From DATIJC01 sp035479015 (GTDB taxonomy: Bacteria > Patescibacteriota > Microgenomatia > UBA1400 > UBA12028): 64,000 nucleotides of DNA. The stretch covers positions 20,189-84,188 of the forward strand of contig DATIJC010000020.1 of NCBI GenBank assembly GCA_035479015.1, read 5' to 3'. Below are positions 40,566-48,886 of the stretch, one piece after another; the first letter of the stretch is position 1, and every line of letters starts with the position of its first letter. The notes under the pieces were generated by a model. The model had not been told where the DNA came from. It saw nothing but the letters and a program-made list of their open reading frames with translations, and ran no database searches. The position numbers and the translations under genes are program-made.

Positions 40566-41870
40566 TTATGGGAGCAGTGATTTAAACAGACTAATAATCT
40601 TTTCCGGAAGCTTGCTGAAATTTTTTGGCAGTAGCGATGCAACCGAGAAACCAGAGCCATTGGCGCGAACTTCTTCTCCCCCGTTCTTAGCTCCATAGAG
40701 GATCAAACCCATTGCTGTGGTAAAGATCGGCGACTCTACATCTTCTATAAGTCCACGCACTCCTGTGGGTACGCCTACTCTCGTAGACAGTGAAAGCGTG
40801 CGTTTGCAAACATCGGTCATGCCTACTGTCAGCGCACCACCGCCAGAAAGTACAATGCCCGCTGGAATCAATGGGAACAATTTTTCCTTCTCCAATTCTT
40901 TACCTACAAGTTCAAACATCTCTTTCATACGCGGCACCATGATGTTTTCTACTACCATCTTGCGTGACAGGGTATCTCCCTCATCTATTCCTAGACGCTT
41001 CAAATCCATTTCGTCTTCACGCTTTAATCGCTCCCGGCGCTGCTCGCGCGTTTCTCCAGAAGGTGCATCCGATTCGGGTGGCATATCGGCCAATGCTAGT
41101 TTGATTTTTTCCGCTGCTGCTAGACTTAGGTGCGTGCCAAGCGCAATGTCTTGGGTGACATGCCGCGCGCCTATCGGTAGCACTGCTGAATATGTCAGCG
41201 CACCTTCGACATAGATCGCCATAGATGTCGAGCCTGCACCAATGTCCAGTAACACCACACCCAGCTCTTTCTCTGTCTCTGACAATACAGCAAGCGATGA
41301 TGCAAGTCCGGCAAATACAAATCCGGAGACAGTTATCCCTACCTCACTCAAACATTTTGTTAAGTTGCGCAGAGCCGTAGCAGAGCCAGAGATAATATGC
41401 GCTTCAGCTTCTAGGCGGATACCGCTCATGCCTACTGGATCTTTGATGCCACTTTGGCCATCCACTTGAAACTCCCGCGGTATGACGTGAATAATTTCAC
41501 GTGCCGAGGGAAGTGATATTGCGCGGGCAGCCTCGATCACGCGGTCAATATCAGTAGCCGTGATTTCACCATCTGGGCTGGCTACAGCTACTACTCCCTT
41601 AGAATTTTGTGAACTAATATGTGTCCCAGACACAGAGACGTATGCGCTGGAGACACCAAATCCTGCCATGCGCTCCGCACCATCTAATGATTGAATGATG
41701 GCCTCAATAGCCTCTTCCAAATCGACGATTTGACTCTTTTTGATGCCTTTGCTGGCAATTGAAGAAATACCTAAAATCTGCAGAGCCCCCTCAGGGGATT
41801 GTCCCGCAATTACCGTACACACTTTTTCCGTTCCTATATCGATCGCAGTGATCACTTTAGTTTTTGCCAT
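40566..41870 (-). CDS. ftsA: Cell division protein FtsA
   Basis: Actin-like membrane tether of FtsZ. ITAIDIGTEKVCTVIA (phosphate 1), the 1C domain, LDIGAGSTSMAIY (phosphate 2), AGIVLSGGGALTVGM (adenosine), and a C-terminal amphipathic helix KLPEKIISLFKSLLP for membrane binding. 434 aa; a charged insertion GETREQRRERLKREDEMD lies in subdomain 2. AAAGGTG precedes the ATG. Follows ftsQ and precedes ftsZ, the usual order. Confidence 0.96.
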   Translation of the reverse strand: MAKTKVITAIDIGTEKVCTVIAGQSPEGALQILGISSIASKGIKKSQIVDLEEAIEAIIQSLDGAERMAGFGVSSAYVSVSGTHISSQNSKGVVAVASPDGEITATDIDRVIEAARAISLPSAREIIHVIPREFQVDGQSGIKDPVGMSGIRLEAEAHIISGSATALRNLTKCLSEVGITVSGFVFAGLASSLAVLSETEKELGVVLLDIGAGSTSMAIYVEGALTYSAVLPIGARHVTQDIALGTHLSLAAAEKIKLALADMPPESDAPSGETREQRRERLKREDEMDLKRLGIDEGDTLSRKMVVENIMVPRMKEMFELVGKELEKEKLFPLIPAGIVLSGGGALTVGMTDVCKRTLSLSTRVGVPTGVRGLIEDVESPIFTTAMGLILYGAKNGGEEVRANGSGFSVASLLPKNFSKLPEKIISLFKSLLP

Positions 41871-41886
41871 ACACCTTTAACCCACT

Positions 41887-42531
41887 CTACTGTTTCAGTA
41901 CCGGATTTGCAAACCGCAAATCAATGACCGTAAATCTATTCTCTATTGTAGAGTTACTCAAGATCGATTGTAAAGACTCTAGTTCTTTTCCAAAATCTTG
42001 TGTATCGACAACGGCTTTCCTTCCGTCTCTGCTAAAAATAGTGATTTCCGTATCATCTTTCACTTCAATCCGCAGGATCATATCCCGCAGACCAGGAGAT
42101 ATGTTACTCAGTGAGCGGTACATAGATATGACGGGAGAGCTCACCCTATCTCCCGGGTGAAGCGGCGCAAACCGCTGATCTATCACTTCAATTTTGAGTT
42201 GGGGTGGCGCTTCCACTACTAACCCTGCATCACCTATTTGGCGATACTCCCCGTTTGGCGCAACCCGTACCGAATACAACACACTGGGATTTTCAATCTT
42301 TACCCAAATCGTTTGTGGATATTGTTTTTCAATATGCACGATATATGGAGTTAGACTGATTTTCACGGATCCAAGTATTGTGCGCCGCTGCAGTCCTTCC
42401 AGCTTGCGTAACTGTTCTTGTGTGCATGTAGTCTGTTCAAATGTGCAATTGATGTGACGTATTTTGAATTGAGAAGTGATCAACAGAACTAATAGTATGC
42501 AAAAGACAACGGGGATTAAAACTCTATACAT
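41887..42531 (-). CDS. ftsQ: Cell division protein FtsQ (POTRA-type)
   Basis: Bitopic divisome protein, 214 aa. Short cytoplasmic tail, membrane helix (~3-20), a POTRA-like domain (RTILGSVKISLTPYIVHIEKQYPQTIWVKIENPSVLYSVR) and an FtsQ C-terminal domain. The start is ATG 42531, eighteen codons inside a longer frame, because TACAAT lies exactly six bases before it (42538-42543), at the very end of murG. Identification relies on architecture and position between murG and ftsA. Confidence 0.85.
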   Translation of the reverse strand: MYRVLIPVVFCILLVLLITSQFKIRHINCTFEQTTCTQEQLRKLEGLQRRTILGSVKISLTPYIVHIEKQYPQTIWVKIENPSVLYSVRVAPNGEYRQIGDAGLVVEAPPQLKIEVIDQRFAPLHPGDRVSSPVISMYRSLSNISPGLRDMILRIEVKDDTEITIFSRDGRKAVVDTQDFGKELESLQSILSNSTIENRFTVIDLRFANPVLKQ

Positions 42532-42535
42532 GGGG

Positions 42536-43633
42536 CTATTGTAACGAATCAGTGATGAGTTTAGTGAAACGTCTGGTACCATCAAGTACTAAGTGTTTTT
42601 GAAATTCGCTCATATTGCGCTTCAAGGTTGGGTAACGCCGCTCCATCGTCTGGATAGCGCTCCACAGGGTGCTGGGCAATAAATTCTTTTGCAGCAGTAG
42701 CAGGCTTGCTCCTGCGCGTACAACCTCAGCGCAGTTTTTGTACTGTTCATCGTTATAGGCAAATGCTAAGGGTATATAGATAGCCGGCGTCCCTGCTATC
42801 GACAACTCCTGCACTGTGTTCGCACCGGCTCGGCTAATCACAAACTTTGCATGCCGCAATAGAAAGCTCACCTCTTTCGCTTCAATCCATTCACGCGCCA
42901 CATATGATCCCTGTTCCAAATCTGCGGATACATGTAACTCAAGTTCTCCTTTTCCGCACTGGTGCACAACTAAATATTCTTTGGCTAACTTCGGGAGTAT
43001 TGCCCGCAAGGTTTGATTGATAATATGCGAACCCTGAGATCCACCAGTGACATAGACAAATGGCTTCTTCGTAAACGAATCCGGCAGCCAAGTAGGTGGA
43101 CGCGTGTATTCCCGAAATAATGATTCTCGGATCGGGTTACCCGTAAATTTCACCTTCGCTTTTGGGAAAAACCGAGCAGATTCTGGATATGAGACTGCGA
43201 CATGATCAGCAAAGAGAGCGATTGCCTGGTTTGCAAGTCCTGCGACCCGCGTTTGTTCGTGTGTAAGGACTTTGGCGCCAAAAAGCTTTGCTATCAGTGC
43301 GACTGGAAGTGCGACATATCCACCAAATGAAACCACCAAGTCCGGTTTATTTTTCCGGAACATAGTAAATAATTTTTGAAGTGTTGGTAGGATTTTAGGA
43401 ATCTCTGAAATGTTTTCCCACCAGAGGGCGCGGTGAAATTTTGGCGCATCAATTGATATGAACGGAACAGAACGGACCTCCATCTCTTCCCGTTCTCTAG
43501 AGTGCATGCTCTTCCCTTGGGCATACTCTCTGCCGATAAAAATGATCGACAAATTCTCTTTTTTCTTTATCAATTCATCGATGACGGCGAGCGCGGGAGT
43601 CAGGTGCCCGCCCGTTATATATACGTTTTTCAT
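42536..43633 (-). CDS. murG: UDP-GlcNAc:undecaprenyl-PP-MurNAc-pentapeptide GlcNAc transferase
   Basis: Makes lipid II from lipid I. GT-B fold: ITGGHLTPALAVIDEL at the N-terminus, where the usual GGGTGGH loop is shortened to GGH; VSFGGYVALPVALIA, HEQTRVAGLAN, YVTGGSQGSHIINQ and FVISRAGANTVQELSIAGTPAIYIPL. 365 aa. Its start lies 59 bases inside the end of ftsW in another frame, an unusually long overlap. No separate ribosome site is evident, so translation is probably coupled. Confidence 0.95.
   Translation of the reverse strand: MKNVYITGGHLTPALAVIDELIKKKENLSIIFIGREYAQGKSMHSREREEMEVRSVPFISIDAPKFHRALWWENISEIPKILPTLQKLFTMFRKNKPDLVVSFGGYVALPVALIAKLFGAKVLTHEQTRVAGLANQAIALFADHVAVSYPESARFFPKAKVKFTGNPIRESLFREYTRPPTWLPDSFTKKPFVYVTGGSQGSHIINQTLRAILPKLAKEYLVVHQCGKGELELHVSADLEQGSYVAREWIEAKEVSFLLRHAKFVISRAGANTVQELSIAGTPAIYIPLAFAYNDEQYKNCAEVVRAGASLLLLQKNLLPSTLWSAIQTMERRYPTLKRNMSEFQKHLVLDGTRRFTKLITDSLQ
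42538..42543 (-). promoter_or_regulatory. -10 box of leaderless ftsQ
   Basis: TACAAT on the minus strand, AGCCCC, then ATG; located at the murG stop. Confidence 0.6.
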
Positions 43634-44687
43634 TTTTTAATCCCAACAATATTCCTATTCCAAATAATTCAGTTGCTAGTGCGGACCCTCCATAGGAAAT
43701 GAAGGGGAGCGGTACGCCAGTAAGCGGGATCAGTGCAAACACAGACCCTAGGTTTACAATCGTTTGCGCACATATCCATGCTACTATTCCCCCACCCAGC
43801 AAAATCTCCTGTGCCCCGTCAAGATTTGACACAAATTCCGACATGCGGCGGAATAATGTTATATAGCCGATAATAATGATACCACAGCCCAAGAAGCCAA
43901 TCTCTTCGGCAATCACTGCGAAGATTGAATCCGTGGTCGCCTCTGGAATGTAGCGGTATTTTTGCAAAGATTTGCCCAAGCCTCGGCCAAACAAGCCACC
44001 GTTGCCAAGCGCCAGTGTGATCTGGTGGATGTGATAGGAACGCCCCAGTGGATCAGATTCTGGATCAAGATAGGTCTTCAACCGGTCCAGTCTATACGGC
44101 GCCACTACAATGATAATAAGTAGCGAGAAAAGGGCTGTGGCAAATAACCAAATAAAATGCCTAATTGGTTTGCCGCTCAAAAAATACATGCTGCCGGCAG
44201 TGATAGCGAGAATCAGCGCTGTTCCCAGATCAGGCTCTATTAATACGGTAATAAAGATGCCCGCCACTAATAGTAGAAAAGATAGAAATCGGCGGCTTTT
44301 TGAAAGCCAAACAGACAAGTACATAGTGAGGGCCAATTTCATCAGCTCTGAGGGCTGAATGGTAAAACCAGCGAGACGTATCCAGCGGCGTGCACCACCG
44401 ACACTTGTGCCGATATGAGGAATAAGTACGGCTAGCAGCAACACAAAAGAAAAAGAAAAAAAGAACGGTGCCATCTTAAACCAAAAACGTGTCGGGATCT
44501 TTGCGGCAACCAACATACCCATGAGACCGACTATTGACCACATGACCTGCTGGCGTAAAAAATATAATTTGTCTCCAAACTGGGTTGCAGCCTCGACAAT
44601 AGAAACATCATAGACAAACAATATGCCAACTAAAACAAACAGGATGACGAGTCCGACTATTGGTGTTGTGAGAGATTTTCTATGCAT
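43575..44687 (-). CDS. ftsW: SEDS division peptidoglycan polymerase FtsW
   Basis: Ten-helix glycosyltransferase partner of FtsI. VGGARRWIRLAGFTIQPSELMKLALTMYLSVWL, IEPDLGTALIL, LGNGGLFGRGLGKSLQKYRYIPEATTDSIFAVIAEEIGF and TGVPLPFISYGGSALATELFGIGILL are diagnostic. 370 aa. Overlaps the murD end by 31 bases and murG by 59; the last ~20 residues lie in the overlap with murG. Position between murD and murG supports FtsW rather than RodA. Confidence 0.94.
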   Translation of the reverse strand: MHRKSLTTPIVGLVILFVLVGILFVYDVSIVEAATQFGDKLYFLRQQVMWSIVGLMGMLVAAKIPTRFWFKMAPFFFSFSFVLLLAVLIPHIGTSVGGARRWIRLAGFTIQPSELMKLALTMYLSVWLSKSRRFLSFLLLVAGIFITVLIEPDLGTALILAITAGSMYFLSGKPIRHFIWLFATALFSLLIIIVVAPYRLDRLKTYLDPESDPLGRSYHIHQITLALGNGGLFGRGLGKSLQKYRYIPEATTDSIFAVIAEEIGFLGCGIIIIGYITLFRRMSEFVSNLDGAQEILLGGGIVAWICAQTIVNLGSVFALIPLTGVPLPFISYGGSALATELFGIGILLGLKNEKRIYNGRAPDSRARRHR

Positions 44688-45934
44688 TGTCGGAACTGCG
44701 CGCTTCGGTCACGATAATCTATAAATATTCCAAAACTTGGGGCGCCGGCAGATAGCAATACTATTCCTTCGCCCACCTCCTTATACGCTATTGCTACGGC
44801 CTGCTTCATTGAGTCAACATGAAAAACCTTTTGCTCAGCTTGTATCTGTTCCAGCTCATCCCCAATCCGCTTACCCGTCGATGGAAAACAGATGACAGTT
44901 TTCACGCTGGAATTTTTAATGCGCGCCGCAAGCTCGCTATAATCCTGGGCGCGTTCATGTCCGCCGACAATGAGGACACTGACTTTGTCACCTAGAGTAT
45001 CCAGCGCCGCGATCGTAGCCTGTGGGATCGTGGCGAGTGCATCATCATAAAATTCTATGCTGCCGACTGTCGCTATTTTTTCCAGTCTTCCCGGCAATGG
45101 AGTGAAAGTTTGAGCGTGCTGCAAGACTTCTTCACGTGTGTATCCCAAAACACTTACTGCCGTTACAGCTAAATTGATATTAGTTTGATGGACTGAAGGC
45201 GCTCTTTGCACAGTAATGATTTTTGCCCGTGAGGACACTAAGGGAATAATTGCCGGATCGTTGGGAACAACTGCAATATCCTGCGCAGTTTGCAAGTCAA
45301 ATACATGTTTCTTGGCTGCTCTATAGGCATCGTAATCTTTGTAATAATCCAAATGTTCTGGATATAGTGACGTGAACACCGCTATGTGCACCGGCGCCGT
45401 AATGGTCTCACTTTGAAACGCTGAGAGTTCTAATACTACATGAGTGTTCACTTCGATTTGGTCAAGAATTTCAAGCACTGGCAGGCCAATATTTCCTGCA
45501 AGGATTGCGCTCTGGCCCAAGCTGTTGAGTAAGTGCGCTATGAGAGCGCTGGTCGTACTTTTACCCTTGGTGCCCGTAACGGCGATCACCTGTTTGCCAT
45601 ATATTTGCGTGAACAGATCTACCTGCGAAGTAACTGTTCCCGCACGTCCATTTTTATAGTGCAGTTTCGACTGCGCTATTCCCGGGGTTTTAAAAACTAC
45701 GTCAAATGGTGGGAGTAAGAATATCCCCAGAGAGTATTTTAGGTTAATGTCATTATCATGCAGATGAATAAGCGTTGGTTCCAATTTTTTGTCCTCATCA
45801 AAAATCCAGATCGGAACTTGTGGAAAGAAGTTGCGGATGAATCGATATGTACTTTGTCCCTCACGGCCAAATCCAACGATTGCAATAGATTTTGCACTGT
45901 GTAGCCAAGATGGTAATCTTTTCAAATCAAACAT
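44657..45934 (-). CDS. murD: UDP-MurNAc-L-alanine--glutamate ligase (MurD-type)
   Basis: Adds glutamate to UDP-MurNAc-L-Ala. SIAIVGFGREGQST (N-terminal domain), AVTGTKGKSTTSALIAHLL (P-loop ~117-126), LELSAFQSET, SLYPEHLDYY and FYDDALATIPQATIAALD. 425 aa. murL lies directly upstream; in Xanthomonas that pairing goes with MurD2, which adds L-Glu that MurL then converts to D-Glu. The ligase here may therefore be L-Glu-specific. That is inference from context, not from a residue I can point to. Confidence 0.92.
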   Translation of the reverse strand: MFDLKRLPSWLHSAKSIAIVGFGREGQSTYRFIRNFFPQVPIWIFDEDKKLEPTLIHLHDNDINLKYSLGIFLLPPFDVVFKTPGIAQSKLHYKNGRAGTVTSQVDLFTQIYGKQVIAVTGTKGKSTTSALIAHLLNSLGQSAILAGNIGLPVLEILDQIEVNTHVVLELSAFQSETITAPVHIAVFTSLYPEHLDYYKDYDAYRAAKKHVFDLQTAQDIAVVPNDPAIIPLVSSRAKIITVQRAPSVHQTNINLAVTAVSVLGYTREEVLQHAQTFTPLPGRLEKIATVGSIEFYDDALATIPQATIAALDTLGDKVSVLIVGGHERAQDYSELAARIKNSSVKTVICFPSTGKRIGDELEQIQAEQKVFHVDSMKQAVAIAYKEVGEGIVLLSAGAPSFGIFIDYRDRSAQFRQCIENLSQHQ

Positions 45935-45945
45935 ATGGTTTCATC

Positions 45946-46050
45946 TTGTCATCTTGAGCATCCTGGTAATCCAGGAGGTCGAAAGATAGTTTGTGCGATT
46001 AAAACTATCCATTCGACTGCCAGGAATACCTGGCGCGCTCAGGATGACAA
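45946..46050. repeat. 105-base imperfect inverted repeat (MITE-like)
   Basis: Ends TTGTCATCTTGAGC and GCTCAGGATGACAA match in inverse at 13 of 14 bases. Internal paired parts: CCTGG/CCAGG near each end, GGTCGAA/TTCGAC and GATAG/CTATC. It provides the last codons and stop of murL. Similar TGTCAT...ATGACA ends occur at 51220-51310. Confidence 0.75.
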
Positions 46051-47394
46051 ACTCCTTTTAAGTATGGTCAAAAACTGTGATGGCAATTCGTGTTCATTGG
46101 AGAATTGTTTTAAAATCATTTCTGAATTTTCACGAAGCATGCTTTCATTTTCACGGATCCATTTTTCATAGTGCGTGAAAACAAGCGGCTGGTTTTTCCC
46201 TTCGCGCTTTTTCCATCCCAGATAAGCGGCGGCTCCTGACTCTAGCACAGTTCCCACGCACTCAAATGGCTTGTATGGCGTAAACCCAAGTAGTTCTTCC
46301 ATAATGGGAATATTTTTTTCGGCGTTTAGTGGATTTTTTCCCCAAATCTTGAAGATCACGTCATCATCCACAAATGCTGAAAGCAACAATGCCACAAACA
46401 CACACTTAGGACACTCTCCACACCAAGCGTTGGTTTTCTGTCCGCGATTACAGCTCTTAAATTGTCTAAAGTATTCTTTGTAATTTGAAAAAAGCTTCAC
46501 TATCTGTAATTCATAGAGCGGCCGCATAAAACTAAAATATTCTGGCACACCTGCCATCGAATGCTCTACGTAGTTTTTAAAATCTTTTTCAAACTCAAAC
46601 GTCTTTGAGTACTGATGATTGACTGGAATTCCTTCATATTGTGCAGTCGGCTCGTTGGCACTACCTTCGTTGGAGAGCACGATATACTTTGAACCCGCTA
46701 GATAGCCCACTAAGAGTGTTTCAAATGCAAGAACTGATGAAAACGGTGTATGGCCATTGGGATGACCAGTTCTGTTGAGCTCAAATAGATGGGGATCCAG
46801 AATCCGTTTGCCAACATAATCTTTTTCTAATTTATGAAGTTCGGCGTAGGTTTGTATGACATTTTCACTTGCACCCACATGACCTGAGTATGTAGAAATT
46901 TTAAAATCATGTTTGCTTATTAGTTCCAGACTGACTACCGAGTCTTTGCCACCACCGACTGGAACAAGCACACTCGATTCGTCTAAAGAGCCGTTAAATT
47001 TCACGGAGGTATCTTCATGGCTTTGACTCACGATTTCAGTTTGAAAAGGTTTGAAATGATTCATGAAGAAAAATTCACCCATGCCAAAGAAAAACAATTT
47101 CTGCCAAAATTTTGTTTGTTCACTATCGAGTTTCCCAGCTTTGATCACGATCTTTGGCGAACAAAAAGCTTTCCAATATGATGGGATCTCAGCCATGCCA
47201 ATATGAAAGGCTAGTCGTTTAATTGCCTCCTTGTTTTCATCGGCAACTTTGGCATTCTCTAGGATGTATTTAGAGACAAAACTTTGCTCTCCACATGAGA
47301 AGTAAAACCTCAGCTCCAGATCAGCCCCAAAATCTACTTCCGTCTTTTCAAACACGAACTCGGGATACGTAGTTTGTAGATCATCAAGATTCAT
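46039..47394 (-). CDS. murL: UDP-MurNAc-L-Ala-L-Glu epimerase (MurL-like)
   Basis: MurL family, which epimerises the terminal L-Glu of UDP-MurNAc-L-Ala-L-Glu using ATP. A PP-loop-like VLVPVGGGKDSVVSLELI (~143-160), IVLSNEGSANEPTAQYEG, and a Cys cluster AWCGECPKCVFVALLLSAF. 451 aa. It lies directly upstream of murD, as expected for a MurD2-MurL pathway that would bypass glutamate racemase. The final residues LSS and the TGA stop come from the inverted repeat at 45946-46050. Confidence 0.87.
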   Translation of the reverse strand: MNLDDLQTTYPEFVFEKTEVDFGADLELRFYFSCGEQSFVSKYILENAKVADENKEAIKRLAFHIGMAEIPSYWKAFCSPKIVIKAGKLDSEQTKFWQKLFFFGMGEFFFMNHFKPFQTEIVSQSHEDTSVKFNGSLDESSVLVPVGGGKDSVVSLELISKHDFKISTYSGHVGASENVIQTYAELHKLEKDYVGKRILDPHLFELNRTGHPNGHTPFSSVLAFETLLVGYLAGSKYIVLSNEGSANEPTAQYEGIPVNHQYSKTFEFEKDFKNYVEHSMAGVPEYFSFMRPLYELQIVKLFSNYKEYFRQFKSCNRGQKTNAWCGECPKCVFVALLLSAFVDDDVIFKIWGKNPLNAEKNIPIMEELLGFTPYKPFECVGTVLESGAAAYLGWKKREGKNQPLVFTHYEKWIRENESMLRENSEMILKQFSNEHELPSQFLTILKRSLSS

Positions 47395-47830
47395 TCTTAC
47401 CTTCCGAAGAAATTACTTTTGCCGGGGCGGGCTTGAGTTCCGTATAACGCCACCATTTTGGAACAAATTTAAGCAATACGCTATCAGCAAGATCCTTATA
47501 CTTTTCCGATCCTTTAAATTTCTCACTATATACTCTCCAGGCTTCATCCAACTGATCTTCTTTAGTAAGTATCCGTACCTCACCTTCCATTTGTAGTGTC
47601 ACCCACTCCTCTTCACTAAACCCAATGACGAGGGATGCTGGGGTGCTCCCGCTATTTATAAGCTTCTGATTTTTACGGCTCTCTTTATCTGTCATGAAGA
47701 TAAAATAGAAGGATGAAAATGATGCGCTATAGTGCAGGGTGCTACTGTGTGGAGTTCCATCCAACAACATAGTAGTCAGCACACTTATTCGGTGCTTGGT
47801 GACAAAATCAATAATTTTTTTATCCCTCAT
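47384..47830 (-). CDS. PNPOx-like flavin-binding split-barrel protein
   Basis: Pyridoxamine 5'-phosphate oxidase-like fold, 148 aa: IIDFVTKHRISVLTTMLLDGTPHSSTLHYSAS, then FYFIFMTDKESRKNQKLINSG and a middle EEWVTLQMEGEVRIL strand region. Members bind FMN, F420 or heme; the ligand cannot be told. Overlaps murL by 11 bases and starts 13 bases after mraY, so it is in the same transcript although it has no obvious cell-wall role. Confidence 0.8.
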   Translation of the reverse strand: MRDKKIIDFVTKHRISVLTTMLLDGTPHSSTLHYSASFSSFYFIFMTDKESRKNQKLINSGSTPASLVIGFSEEEWVTLQMEGEVRILTKEDQLDEAWRVYSEKFKGSEKYKDLADSVLLKFVPKWWRYTELKPAPAKVISSEGKNES

Positions 47831-47842
47831 ACCCGGTCCTCT

Positions 47843-48886
47843 CTATATCAGAGATATCCACAGTCCAATAATGGTCAATATGATACCAGCAAGCCAGGCA
47901 CGTGCAACAATCTTGGGTTCTTCCCAGCCAATGTACTGTAAGTACAAGTGAAATGGAGCGACGGGATATAACTTCTTCTTACGGATCGCCTTCGACAGTA
48001 GCTGTGTGCCGCTGGTAAAGATCTCTACAAAGAATAACCCACCGATGACTACTAAACCGCCAACTTTGCCAAGCAGCAGCCCGACTACTGCGAGAGTTGC
48101 GCCAAATGAGAGCGCCCCCACATCACCCAGCCAGATACGGGCCGGGTGCACATTAAAGTACAGGAATGCAATGAGTGAACCAATCCAAACTGAGATCAGC
48201 GTCGATAGTGGCAAATCAAGAATCGAGGCAGAGAGTATCCAAAACCCGAATAGACAGATCATGAGGATCCCCTCGGCCAACCCATCCAAACCGTTGGTGA
48301 TATTCACAGCATTTGCAAAGGAGACAATCGTGAAAGCGGCAAACGGAATGTAGAAAAGCCCCATATTCAGAGTACCGAAGAATGGAATGTGCAGGAATTG
48401 AATACCGAGGAGGAAATAGAGCATCAGCGAAATAGCGATAGCCAGGATCCACTGCAGGGCAAACTTATGCAGGAACCTTAAGCCAAAAAATTTTGATTTC
48501 TGAAAGCCGAAGAACTTTTTGATGTCATCATATAGACCTAACAAACCAAAGGAAATCAGTGTAAACATGATAACGAACATTTCGCGTTTGAGTGGATACA
48601 CCGGATTAATCTTGCGGCCAAACAGTGCCGTCAAAAATAAAAGCAGCAATGACAAAATACAGATAACAGGGATTAGCAGAGCGCCGCCACCCACAGGTGT
48701 CCCTTCTTTATGATGATGGAATCTATCGAAAATTGGGCTGAGTTTCCCCAACGCATCGATCGTTGTTTGTTTACGCCGTTGAAATTTTAATTTGTACAAG
48801 AAATTAATGAACGGAACGATACAGACACTAGTAAGTAGAAATGAAACGATTACGTTACCTAAGTAGAAAGAAAGTGGTGAGTTCAT
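47843..48886 (-). CDS. mraY: Phospho-MurNAc-pentapeptide transferase MraY
   Basis: Makes lipid I. Ten-helix membrane enzyme: KEGTPVGGGALL, GLLGLYDDIKKF (Asp pair), NAVNITNGLDGLAEG and RIWLGDVGALSFGATLA are conserved. The C-terminal histidine motif, PxHHHxE in most MraY, reads PFHLYLQ at ~311-317, so only the first His is kept. 347 aa. Start overlaps the murA stop as ATGA. Confidence 0.94.
   Translation of the reverse strand: MNSPLSFYLGNVIVSFLLTSVCIVPFINFLYKLKFQRRKQTTIDALGKLSPIFDRFHHHKEGTPVGGGALLIPVICILSLLLLFLTALFGRKINPVYPLKREMFVIMFTLISFGLLGLYDDIKKFFGFQKSKFFGLRFLHKFALQWILAIAISLMLYFLLGIQFLHIPFFGTLNMGLFYIPFAAFTIVSFANAVNITNGLDGLAEGILMICLFGFWILSASILDLPLSTLISVWIGSLIAFLYFNVHPARIWLGDVGALSFGATLAVVGLLLGKVGGLVVIGGLFFVEIFTSGTQLLSKAIRKKKLYPVAPFHLYLQYIGWEEPKIVARAWLAGIILTIIGLWISLI

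Noticed and set aside
40562..40696. N-terminal extension of the Tat-signal protein into ftsA
   Set aside because: It would overlap ftsA by 131 bases and hide the twin-arginine signal; the start at 40561 follows the ftsA stop.
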